In this document: positions 1-5,784 of the stretch, one piece after another
How positions within the stretch are numbered: position 1 is the stretch's first letter
How the letters are laid out: the number at the start of each line of letters is the position of its first letter
NCBI GenBank assembly: GCA_964361105.1
Contig: CAYHZG010000031.1
Location: 1-5,784 of the forward strand
Length of the DNA stretch: 5,784 nt
From: CAYHZG01 sp964361105
GTDB lineage: Bacteria > Patescibacteriota > Minisyncoccia > 2-02-FULL-40-12
Direction: 5' to 3'
Made by a program: the position numbers and the translations under genes
Notes under the pieces: generated by a model
The model's database searches: none
What the model saw: the letters and a program-made list of their open reading frames with translations, nothing else
Told to the model about the DNA's origin: nothing

Positions 1-55
1 GTAGAGCGGCGCCCTGTTAAGGCGATGGTTCCAGGTTCGAGTCCTGGCCGCGGAG
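1..55 (+). tRNA. tRNA-Asn (anticodon GTT), 5' part missing
   Basis: This is the 3' three quarters of a tRNA cut by the window edge; it begins in the D loop at about G19. The anticodon loop CTGTTAA lies at 14-20 with GTT at 16-18, which reads Asn codons. The anticodon stem pairs 10-13 with 21-24 (CGCC/GGCG), while the outermost pair (9 with 25) is a G-A mismatch. The variable loop is TGGTT (26-30). The T arm is perfect: CCAGG (31-35), loop TTCGAGT (36-42), CCTGG (43-47). The 3' acceptor strand CCGCGGA is at 48-54 and the discriminator G is at 55, as expected for Asn. CCA is not encoded (the next bases are GCG), so it must be added by a nucleotidyltransferase. The gene converges on the operon that follows. 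Confidence 0.95.
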
Positions 56-88
56 GCGGCCATTCTGGTGTGTTCAGACCTGCCTCCG
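51..88 (+). other. Hairpin in the tRNA-Asn 3' trailer
   Basis: CGGAGGC at 51-57 is the exact reverse complement of GCCTCCG at 82-88. The stem continues with a G-T wobble (58/81) and a G-C pair (59/80). After a small internal loop, a second stem pairs 64-68 with 74-78 around a five-base loop. The 5' arm includes the last five bases of the tRNA (51-55), so in the precursor this fold would compete with the acceptor stem. No T tract follows, so it is not a standard terminator. It may be a processing structure or chance. Confidence 0.45.
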
Positions 89-100
89 TCCCTCTCTCGA

Positions 101-133
101 ATCAAAATTCCAGATACTGTCTGGGATTTTGAT
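101..133. terminator. Bidirectional rho-independent terminator between tRNA-Asn and the operon
   Basis: ATCAAAATTCCAGA (101-114) pairs with TCTGGGATTTTGAT (120-133) around a five-base loop TACTG. The single imperfection is T109/G125, which is a G-U wobble in the + strand transcript and an A-C mismatch in the - strand transcript. The A-rich outer part of one arm and T-rich outer part of the other give a T tract in either direction. It therefore can end the tRNA transcript (+) and the five-gene transcript (-), whose last stop codon lies at 134-136, directly next to the hairpin. Confidence 0.8.
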
Positions 134-1171
134 TTATGTAGAACTTTGCTCTAATTTGCATACAAAAATTTTTGGACGAAGAAACGCATTTACAGATGTC
201 ATGAATTTTAATTCTAGAGTTTTTATAATCTTAAATTTTGATTCCAAGATTATTTTTTCCAGAATTTCGTGTTCACTTGTGTAAACAACTAGTTTGCCTT
301 CATGATTTAAGGTTTCTTGAGAGTATTCAGTAAAACACCGATACAGATTTTCTAAGTTTTCATTTTTTGATATAGACATACCGAACGGCAAATCAGACGT
401 AATTACATCGAATCTACCAAAATCAGGCTTGTCAAAGATATTCTTCTCCTTGAGTTGTATCTTTTCTATCAATCCTGCTTTTTTTATGTTTTGTATAGCC
501 AAAGAGATATGTTTTTTATTATTATCAAAACCGACCAAGCGTTTTAGATTTGGATAACATTGACCTGCCTCAATAAGTAACGTTGCGCTTCCTGAAAAAA
601 TATTTAAATAAGAATCAACCTTCTCTAATCCACACAAAGAATTTACTGCATATGCAATCGTTGGATCCATAGCGCCACTCATATTCCTTAGCTTATAGTC
701 TCTCAAAGACAAAGGTCTTGGTGTAATTTGAATGCCAATTTCCCAAACTTCTTCAAGTTTTACAATATGTATTTTCATGTCGGCCTCCTCTTTCTCAGAC
801 ATTCCATATGTTTCCTGTATATATCCTGCAATACTGCGAACTTCTGGAGAATCTGATCCGGCGCAAATAATTTTAAAAGTTTTAAAAGTATTCTTATCTC
901 CACTGATGACTATTTCTATTAGATTACCTAGGATTGATTTATGGTTAAAAATAAAGACTGGATTATACTTCGAATCTTGTGCCACAATATATGCCCGAGA
1001 AATACTCCTTAAATTTTTTATTTCAGTGAGATCTTGTACGAAATTTAAATAAATCAAATCACTATCTTCTTTGATAACTCGAAGATCTGAGTATTGGCTT
1101 ATTTCGTTTAAAACGATTTCTCCTAAGCCAATAATGAAAGCTATTTTGATTTCTGGTTTTGATTCATTCAT
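134..1171 (-). CDS. THUMP-domain RNA guanine-N2 methyltransferase (Trm11/Trm14/TrmN-like)
   Basis: This 345-residue protein is predicted to methylate the exocyclic N2 of a guanosine in tRNA (or possibly rRNA), using S-adenosylmethionine in the cytosol. The N-terminal part (roughly residues 1-150) is divergent and placed as a ferredoxin-like plus THUMP RNA-binding region mainly from layout. The C-terminal Rossmann methyltransferase is clear: the linker RNMSGAMDPTIAYAV (162-176), SAM-binding motif I NIFSGSATLLIEAG (190-203), an acidic strand end GFDNN (214-218) and catalytic motif IV DLPFG (260-264). The family usually has N/DPPYG there; DLPF/DMPF forms are known from the eukaryotic THUMPD branch. 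The ATG start overlaps the upstream gene's stop as ATGA, and no strong Shine-Dalgarno is visible, so translation is probably coupled. It is last in the operon, next to the terminator. Family is sure; the exact target base (such as G6 or G10) is not. Confidence 0.85.
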   Translation of the reverse strand: MNESKPEIKIAFIIGLGEIVLNEISQYSDLRVIKEDSDLIYLNFVQDLTEIKNLRSISRAYIVAQDSKYNPVFIFNHKSILGNLIEIVISGDKNTFKTFKIICAGSDSPEVRSIAGYIQETYGMSEKEEADMKIHIVKLEEVWEIGIQITPRPLSLRDYKLRNMSGAMDPTIAYAVNSLCGLEKVDSYLNIFSGSATLLIEAGQCYPNLKRLVGFDNNKKHISLAIQNIKKAGLIEKIQLKEKNIFDKPDFGRFDVITSDLPFGMSISKNENLENLYRCFTEYSQETLNHEGKLVVYTSEHEILEKIILESKFKIIKTLELKFMTSVNAFLRPKIFVCKLEQSST

Positions 1172-2874
1172 AGATTTAATCGGATTTGATCAAAAACTTT
1201 ATCAACTCTTATTCTTTCCATACAAAATTCCTCACAACAATCTACCTCTTCTTTTCTTGAATTATGTTTACAAAGCTTGTGTCTGTTTTTATCATAAATA
1301 GGTACAGTGTATTCCGACACGTGTACGTATTCAGGACGTGTTGCCCCAAAAATAACAAAGGATTTCTTCTTAAAACTTTGAGCAATTATTGCAGGACCCG
1401 AGTCGTTTCCAATAAAAAACTTGCAATGTTTAATAAGCGACATCATCTCACTAATTGAATAATGTTTTTCAAGTATCACAGATTTAATACCATACTCTGC
1501 TTCCAATAATTTTGATAGCTCAATAAACTTTTTGTACCCCCAACTTCTTTTTTTCTCCTCCCACCCGCTGGTAAAAGGTGAGATAAGAATATATTCACCT
1601 TCAATAATATTACTCCAAGTGCTATTTAGTATCGGAATATCTTTCATAATTACATCACCAAAGCCGATTGATTCCATATACCCTTGTATATATGTTTTTT
1701 GATTGTTGCTAAGTTCGTAAACCAACCTTATTATTATGTCACAATCGATTTCTCCTGAATTAATTTGACTGTATTTATACACCCTGTCATAGGTGCTAAA
1801 TATTGATTCAGCACCTTCTGTCTCTGTTGCTAAATAGATTCTAGGGACATGCTCCAACAAAAAACGTGCAATCGGTTCAGTCATTATTACATCGCCCAAG
1901 TGCCCACTGCGAACCAAACAAACTGATTTAATTTTTCTGCTTTCTATTTTTCTCCTAAAATATTTTCTATACCAAATAGACAGCGTCGTATCGTAAATTA
2001 TCCTATCTTCGGGCACAATTGTCCCCCAAAATGTCCTATGTTCAGAAAACCATCTCTTACCAACCTGATCAATATTATCTTTAAAATCTTCAACATATCT
2101 CCTAATTGTCTGAATTCGTTCAAGCCAAGGGGAACCAGCGACGGAAGTTGAATCGCTTTCAAATAATGCTAATTTTTCCCACTTTTTATACATTGCATCT
2201 GCTGTATCTCTAAATTCAAAATGTAGCAATCGTGCTTCATCTTTCGGAATGATGAAAGGATTCCAATGGTATTCACCAAAAAACTCGAGATTATTTCCTG
2301 TTTCTACATAATGCCCACTCACAACGATTTTCATGTTTTTATGATTTTTCACGATGGCTTTCCTAAAATGACCATATTCTTCCCATGCTTTCTCTGGCCA
2401 TGGATAATAGTATTTCGTCGTATCTATTGGATTCACCGGAGAACATGTGTAATCAGAAAATGTGCGATCAAACAACGCATTTGCCCGACCAATAGTTGCG
2501 TAAGGAATGTCCTTATTCTCTAAGCGAGCTACAAAATCATGGATCGATTCATCCCTGATTGAAAGAAATTCATCGGCATCCAAAAAAATAAACCAATCAA
2601 TTTTGTAGTTTACGTTAGCATAGTTAAGTAATTTACTTTGAATTTTTGCATGATCAAAAACCGGATTCTTTTCTTCAATCACAATTACCCTCGGATCATC
2701 TTTATACGACTCCAGTATTTTACTTGTATTATCGGTTGAACAGTGGTTGGTAATAAATATATAGTCAAAACCAAGGTCAAGATGATATGAAATATTCAAG
2801 TCAATATATGACTCTTCGTTTCTCACAGACATGAGAATTGCTGTAATATTAGTTTGTTCCGTTGGTGTTTTCAA
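1168..2874 (-). CDS. Bifunctional glycosyltransferase: GT2-like (GT-A) domain fused to GT9-like (GT-B) domain
   Basis: This 568-residue protein appears to join two sugar transferases. Residues about 8-300 form a GT-A enzyme of the Glyco_tranf_2_4/GT92-like kind: opening strand ITAILMSVRNEESY (10-23), NHCSTDNT (43-50), the metal-binding LDADEF (98-103), and LHFEFRD (217-223). Residues about 315-568 resemble GT9 heptosyltransferases: LVRSGHLGDVIMTEP (320-334), then IGNDSGPAIIA (488-498) and FGATRPEYV (509-517), which match the family's nucleotide-sugar binding signature. GT9 proteins are usually stand-alone and about 320-350 residues; this one is about 250, so its acceptor half is short. The tail carries a Cys cluster (C535, C546, C547, C551). 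The start is TTG, four bases after the upstream stop; the first in-frame ATG (residue 15) would remove the first beta strand, so TTG is preferred. No membrane segment is seen. Donor and acceptor are unknown; GT9 similarity does not prove heptose or LPS. Confidence 0.85.
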   Translation of the reverse strand: MKTPTEQTNITAILMSVRNEESYIDLNISYHLDLGFDYIFITNHCSTDNTSKILESYKDDPRVIVIEEKNPVFDHAKIQSKLLNYANVNYKIDWFIFLDADEFLSIRDESIHDFVARLENKDIPYATIGRANALFDRTFSDYTCSPVNPIDTTKYYYPWPEKAWEEYGHFRKAIVKNHKNMKIVVSGHYVETGNNLEFFGEYHWNPFIIPKDEARLLHFEFRDTADAMYKKWEKLALFESDSTSVAGSPWLERIQTIRRYVEDFKDNIDQVGKRWFSEHRTFWGTIVPEDRIIYDTTLSIWYRKYFRRKIESRKIKSVCLVRSGHLGDVIMTEPIARFLLEHVPRIYLATETEGAESIFSTYDRVYKYSQINSGEIDCDIIIRLVYELSNNQKTYIQGYMESIGFGDVIMKDIPILNSTWSNIIEGEYILISPFTSGWEEKKRSWGYKKFIELSKLLEAEYGIKSVILEKHYSISEMMSLIKHCKFFIGNDSGPAIIAQSFKKKSFVIFGATRPEYVHVSEYTVPIYDKNRHKLCKHNSRKEEVDCCEEFCMERIRVDKVFDQIRLNL

Positions 2875-2878
2875 AACT

Positions 2879-3640
2879 TTATTTTAATTGCTCATTCAAA
2901 ATCTCATCTAATACGTGCTTAAACTTATAGAATGCAGGATGAGTCGGATATGTAGCATGGAACAACGTTACATCATCTAGGCTTTCGATACTAGTATTCG
3001 AAGTTTCGTTAATGAGCACATACTTATTCTTTGGTAGAATGAATAATTCATCGTTTACCAGATACTTTGTAAGTGCAATTGCTAACGCTCCCTGTTCATC
3101 ATGGTGAGTTTGCTCATTATCTTTTATATTCTTTTGCCACCATTCAAATTCTTCAATTAAATCAAGAGAAATATTATACCCCGCTTTTTGTAAAAAGAAT
3201 CCGGCATTTACAAAAGGTGTCTCTGGAGTTGCTTTTTTATGCATCGCGCCATGTTGATAAGGTTGACCAAAAAATTCATCCATAATAGCAAATTTAATTT
3301 TAGGGTTGGACAAAATTGAATCAATTTCTTCAGGATATTTCAACAAAAACACGTCAGAATCTATACAAAATTCATCTTGATTAATATCTAATCTTGATGA
3401 AGGGCACCACTTTAGCCACGTTGCCTTAGAAGTAATACAAAACTGTGAATTCTGATCTGAAGGAAATTCCCTAACATCTACACCTGCATCTAAATACTTT
3501 AAAACGAAGCTGACATTATCAGTATAAATAATGTACTGATGATCACTTCCAAACTGTTTTTTGAAAGAAAGGATGCTGTAGCGAAGCAACTCAATATTTT
3601 TTAATATATACTCTCCCCAAATTGACCATCGGAAAATCAT
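2879..3640 (-). CDS. GT-A fold glycosyltransferase, GT8-like
   Basis: This 253-residue protein looks like a small soluble nucleotide-sugar transferase. The visible pattern is an N-terminal block, NIELLRYSILSFKKQFG (15-31), leading to a strand ending YIIYTDN (36-42). Then come a DxD metal/nucleotide-binding motif in CIDSDVFL (92-99), FVNAGFFL (143-150), DEQGAL (181-186) and a closing HATYPTHP (228-235), whose His may be a metal ligand as in GT8 enzymes. The order DxD, NxGxx, DQ, late His is typical of GT8-like galactosyl/glucosyltransferases, but overall similarity to a named family cannot be confirmed by eye. The ATG at 3638-3640 overlaps the TGA of the upstream GT4 gene (ATGA), without a strong Shine-Dalgarno, suggesting translational coupling. 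The fusion glycosyltransferase follows after four bases. Sugar and acceptor are unknown. Confidence 0.75.
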   Translation of the reverse strand: MIFRWSIWGEYILKNIELLRYSILSFKKQFGSDHQYIIYTDNVSFVLKYLDAGVDVREFPSDQNSQFCITSKATWLKWCPSSRLDINQDEFCIDSDVFLLKYPEEIDSILSNPKIKFAIMDEFFGQPYQHGAMHKKATPETPFVNAGFFLQKAGYNISLDLIEEFEWWQKNIKDNEQTHHDEQGALAIALTKYLVNDELFILPKNKYVLINETSNTSIESLDDVTLFHATYPTHPAFYKFKHVLDEILNEQLK

Positions 3641-4920
3641 ATAAATTTAATCTGTTTAAGAAAACCGCCAATAGTTTTTGTATAATCAAATGCAGAAATG
3701 CTCCCACTGTTAGCTTCACTCATACTGTGCCTTTCTTTCTCCTCTAACCTCGTCGCCTTGAGAATTCCGTTTGAAAACTCGTTTTTATCGTACGGATTAA
3801 CCCATATACATTCATCGTTGGTATAAATATCCTTCACGCCATCAACATTGCTACCGATAATCACATATTCCATACCGACAGAAAACAACTTAGCCTCAAT
3901 CGCAGTGTGCGGGATAGGATCCATAGTAGACGGAATACAAACAATATCAGTATTTTGAGTACGAAGTATGGTCTGCCATATTTCTGGATTGAAGTCGTCT
4001 ATTACAATCGTCCTCGGGATTTCCTTCTCATATTTTTTTAGAAGTTGAAAATAATCATTCTCGCCGGAATTATTTGGGGCTTGTATGATCATATAGTGGT
4101 CAGGTAGTAACTCGGCAACCTCTTGCCATGCTTCTAGCAACTCTTTTAATCCCTTGGCGATAGAAGCTCTACCCCAACTAAAGATAATCTTTGATTTTGA
4201 GTCGATATTTATGCCAAACTTATTAAGTTCAGATATGTCGAATTTCTGATTAAGGAATCTTTCATAGCGTCCAAAATAAAGACCGTTTATTAGGTAATCA
4301 TCTTTGGTAAAAGAAAGACCATAATCACTCACTAAATGTTGCGCAAAGTTTCTCCCTATTGCAAGCACTGAGGAGGTGGGATCATTTTGAATTATTTGGA
4401 AAGCCTCTTTTTCAAGTTGTACTCTTTTTTGTCGCCACTCTTCATTTCCAAGCTTATGGTTTAAACCGGTACTACGTGGCATATAAAAACACCTTAATTT
4501 TTTACCAAAGATTTGTTGTTTGAATTTATGAAAAAGCAAAAAAGGAGTATCGTGTAGCATTAAAATATTATCATCTTCATCTTTTAAAATCACGTTCAGA
4601 GCTGTAGCCAAAGAGGCACATGCATATTCCCACTGAGGAAAGCTCCGCCACATGTCAATTTCATTAAAACCAGTGGTACCATTGCAGAGAGGGATAAGAT
4701 AACCACCAGTCTTTTTTACAAGCTCAATGCTATCGTGAAGACGTTTCTGATTAAATACTTCTCCATTTGGATCCGCAGAAATATAGGCTAAACTAATTTT
4801 GATTTTTTCAGAATTCACCAAATCATTTAAAGAAGCAATGGTATCTTGCATGGTTGTACCAATACCACAATAGTAGGTACTGATACCATCGTATGATGCG
4901 ATGATCAGGTGTTTTGCCAT
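3637..4920 (-). CDS. GT4-family glycosyltransferase (GT-B fold)
   Basis: With the start chosen here the protein has 427 residues, a normal length for retaining GT-B enzymes. The N-terminal acceptor domain opens with KHLIIASYDG and a glycine loop YYCGIGTT (16-23). The C-terminal domain begins near 243 with IIFSWGRASIAKGLKELLEA (245-264), the usual GT4 phosphate-binding strand and helix. DPIPHTAIEAK (334-344) sits where the family's E-x7-E donor site lies; the first Glu is replaced by Asp (D334), and E342 aligns with the second. An in-frame ATG exists 33 bases upstream (4951-4953), but it lies inside the SAM hydrolase gene and would add 11 residues before the first beta strand; the ATG at 4918-4920 has a GAGGA ribosome site and starts one base after the upstream stop. 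No membrane segments are seen. The enzyme probably adds a hexose-type sugar to an unknown acceptor. Confidence 0.85.
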   Translation of the reverse strand: MAKHLIIASYDGISTYYCGIGTTMQDTIASLNDLVNSEKIKISLAYISADPNGEVFNQKRLHDSIELVKKTGGYLIPLCNGTTGFNEIDMWRSFPQWEYACASLATALNVILKDEDDNILMLHDTPFLLFHKFKQQIFGKKLRCFYMPRSTGLNHKLGNEEWRQKRVQLEKEAFQIIQNDPTSSVLAIGRNFAQHLVSDYGLSFTKDDYLINGLYFGRYERFLNQKFDISELNKFGINIDSKSKIIFSWGRASIAKGLKELLEAWQEVAELLPDHYMIIQAPNNSGENDYFQLLKKYEKEIPRTIVIDDFNPEIWQTILRTQNTDIVCIPSTMDPIPHTAIEAKLFSVGMEYVIIGSNVDGVKDIYTNDECIWVNPYDKNEFSNGILKATRLEEKERHSMSEANSGSISAFDYTKTIGGFLKQIKFI

Positions 4921-4921
4921 A

Positions 4922-5683
4922 TTATTCCTCGACAGTGATACGATCTCCAACATTTACCTTAAGACTATTCTCAGCCGATGCAAGGTTGGCGGCTATTTCA
5001 AGAGTGTCATTGCTTCCCCTGTAGCATAGCAATTCTCCGCTTGCGACCTCACTAAATGTATTGGAAACTTTTATTAGGTGAAGAGTATTATTAACCCTCA
5101 CTTTTAAGACATCTTTCTTACTAAAATCATCGCTGAGAGAAATATTGGTTTTGATATTACCGAACCCATCTATATAAGTAATAACGGGTGCTCCACCATC
5201 AAGAGCAGGAATAAAGACAAGCTTATCTCTACTAATCGGCTCAACTATATCAAAGTTGTCTTTAGTAATTTCTATAGCGGCGGGTGTAAATAAATCCCTA
5301 CCATGAAAAGTGCTTGATTTCACGGGCCTAAATTCTTCTTTGATCACATATGATTTGCAAGAAACTTCAGGGTCATTTAAAATATGATGAAATAGACCAT
5401 TGTTTGGACCTATAAATTTGTAATTCCCTATATCTAGATAAATCGGCTCACGCTTGCTTCCAACACCAGGGTCAACTACGCAAATGAAAATGGTTTTGTC
5501 GGGAAAATACTTATAAATTTTATCTATCACAAAGGCCCCGCTCAATATTGAGAATTGTTTGATACTATGATCAATGTCAATAATCTGTGCATCAGGGAAG
5601 CTTCTCAAAATCAGAGCTTTCATTGAAGCGACAGAGAAATCAAAACCAAAATCTGTTATTATTGCGAAAATCTTGTTTCTCAT
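4922..5683 (-). CDS. SAM hydrolase (S-adenosyl-L-methionine hydroxide adenosyltransferase, DUF62 family)
   Basis: This 253-residue protein belongs to the DUF62/fluorinase-like family, whose characterised prokaryotic members split S-adenosylmethionine with hydroxide into adenosine and methionine. Family marks are in order: AIITDFGF (7-14), VVDPGVGSKR (69-78), IGPNNGLF (91-98), TFHGRDLFTPAA (125-136) and, in the C-terminal barrel domain, YIDGFGNIKTNI (170-181). The Asp-Arg-His set known for SAM hydrolases can be matched to D71, R78 and H127, the Asp-to-Arg spacing of seven fitting the archaeal enzyme, so a hydrolase is more likely than a halogenase. Length is normal and no secretion signal is seen. 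It is the first gene of the operon, with only the terminator of the neighbouring unit upstream, and the GT4 gene starts one base after its TAA. The biological role of this family remains poorly understood. Confidence 0.93.
   Translation of the reverse strand: MRNKIFAIITDFGFDFSVASMKALILRSFPDAQIIDIDHSIKQFSILSGAFVIDKIYKYFPDKTIFICVVDPGVGSKREPIYLDIGNYKFIGPNNGLFHHILNDPEVSCKSYVIKEEFRPVKSSTFHGRDLFTPAAIEITKDNFDIVEPISRDKLVFIPALDGGAPVITYIDGFGNIKTNISLSDDFSKKDVLKVRVNNTLHLIKVSNTFSEVASGELLCYRGSNDTLEIAANLASAENSLKVNVGDRITVEE
4925..4930 (-). promoter_or_regulatory. Shine-Dalgarno site of the GT4 gene, decides its start
   Basis: On the - strand GAGGAA is followed by TAAT and then ATG at 4918-4920; the GAGGA core sits five bases before the start codon. 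It lies within the final codons of the SAM hydrolase gene. It is the only strong ribosome binding site in the operon and supports the shorter GT4 start over the longer one at 4951-4953. Confidence 0.75.
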
Positions 5684-5698
5684 AAATCTGTTTTATTC

Positions 5699-5727
5699 AT
5701 TCTACTCGTTTCTGGTTCTAAAGTCCA
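5699..5727 (-). promoter_or_regulatory. Possible operon promoter (weak)
   Basis: On the - strand, TGGACT (5722-5727; four of six matches to TTGACA) and TAGAAT (5699-5704; five of six to TATAAT) are separated by 17 bases. This lies between the terminator at 5741-5769 and the SAM hydrolase start, the only place an operon promoter could sit within the window. The implied leader would be only about 8-10 bases, in keeping with the absence of a Shine-Dalgarno before the ATG at 5681-5683. AT-rich DNA yields such matches by chance. Confidence 0.3.
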
Positions 5728-5740
5728 TTTGCCATCCAAG

Positions 5741-5769
5741 AAAAAATCCTGATAAAATCAGGATTTTTT
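5741..5769. terminator. Bidirectional rho-independent terminator upstream of the operon
   Basis: AAAAAATCCTGAT (5741-5753) and ATCAGGATTTTTT (5757-5769) form a perfect 13-bp inverted repeat with a three-base loop. Six A on one side and six T on the other give a T tract in both directions. It sits 58 bases upstream of the SAM hydrolase start, so it most likely ends a transcription unit that enters from beyond the right edge, and insulates the five-gene operon. Bases 5770-5784 after it show nothing assignable. Confidence 0.85.
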
Positions 5770-5784
5770 CGTTGGCTCCGACCC

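Noticed and set aside
1..55. tRNA-Asn as the attachment site of an integrated element carrying the glycosyltransferase operon
   Set aside because: tRNA 3' ends are common integration sites, but no integrase and no second copy of the tRNA 3' end is present in the window.
732..1301. Open frames on the + strand (732-1052 and 1071-1301)
   Set aside because: They lie antisense to the methyltransferase and fusion gene, have no ribosome sites and read as low-complexity shadow translations rich in Ile, Phe, Ser and Lys.
1168..2874. LPS core heptosyltransferase (waa/rfa gene) assignment for the fusion protein
   Set aside because: GT9 similarity is only at the level of short motifs, no other LPS gene is present, and the host may lack LPS.
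1264..3285. Further + strand frames at 1264-1458, 2266-2523 and 3073-3285
   Set aside because: All are fully inside well-supported - strand genes, show no protein family features, and are explained as shadows.
4922..5683. Fluorinase or chlorinase (SAM-dependent halogenase)
   Set aside because: The Asp-Arg-His set of SAM hydrolases can be matched, and no organohalogen pathway genes are nearby.
5770..5784. Possible start of another tRNA or gene at the right edge
   Set aside because: The remaining 15 bases are too few to identify anything.

Overview
The window is 5784 bases of AT-rich, tightly packed bacterial DNA. It holds a truncated tRNA-Asn at the left edge on the + strand, then five genes that fill positions 134-5683 on the - strand. 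In transcription order they are: a SAM hydrolase (S-adenosyl-L-methionine hydroxide adenosyltransferase, DUF62 family), a GT4-type glycosyltransferase, a small GT-A glycosyltransferase, a large GT2-like/GT9-like fusion glycosyltransferase, and a THUMP-type RNA guanine-N2 methyltransferase. Two junctions are ATGA stop/start overlaps and the other two have gaps of 1 and 4 bases, so the five genes look like one translationally coupled operon. It is bracketed by two strong, roughly symmetric hairpin terminators (101-133 and 5741-5769).

Organism: hairpins with T tracts, one clear GAGG Shine-Dalgarno site, a TTG start and a GT9 (heptosyltransferase-like) domain all point to Bacteria. UGA is a stop here (it closes two genes in ATGA overlaps and never appears in frame), which argues against the recoded Gracilibacteria/SR1 lineages. 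The low GC, minimal spacing, A-tract/T-tract bidirectional terminators and the mix of SAM hydrolase with accessory glycosyltransferases would suit a candidate-phylum (Patescibacteria/CPR-like) genome, but this placement is a weak inference.

How the genes may work together: the three middle proteins look like a soluble set of sugar transferases from three or four different fold families, as found in surface-glycan or glycoprotein clusters. None has a visible membrane segment or signal peptide, and no flippase, polymerase or sugar-nucleotide synthesis gene is in view, so acceptor and sugars are unknown. The flanking genes both concern S-adenosylmethionine: the first gene would hydrolyse it and the last would use it to methylate RNA. 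Whether this is a functional link or a passenger arrangement cannot be decided from the sequence. I see no mobile element, CRISPR array, integrase or frameshift. The noncoding stretches (56-133 and 5684-5784) are short and mostly taken up by hairpins.
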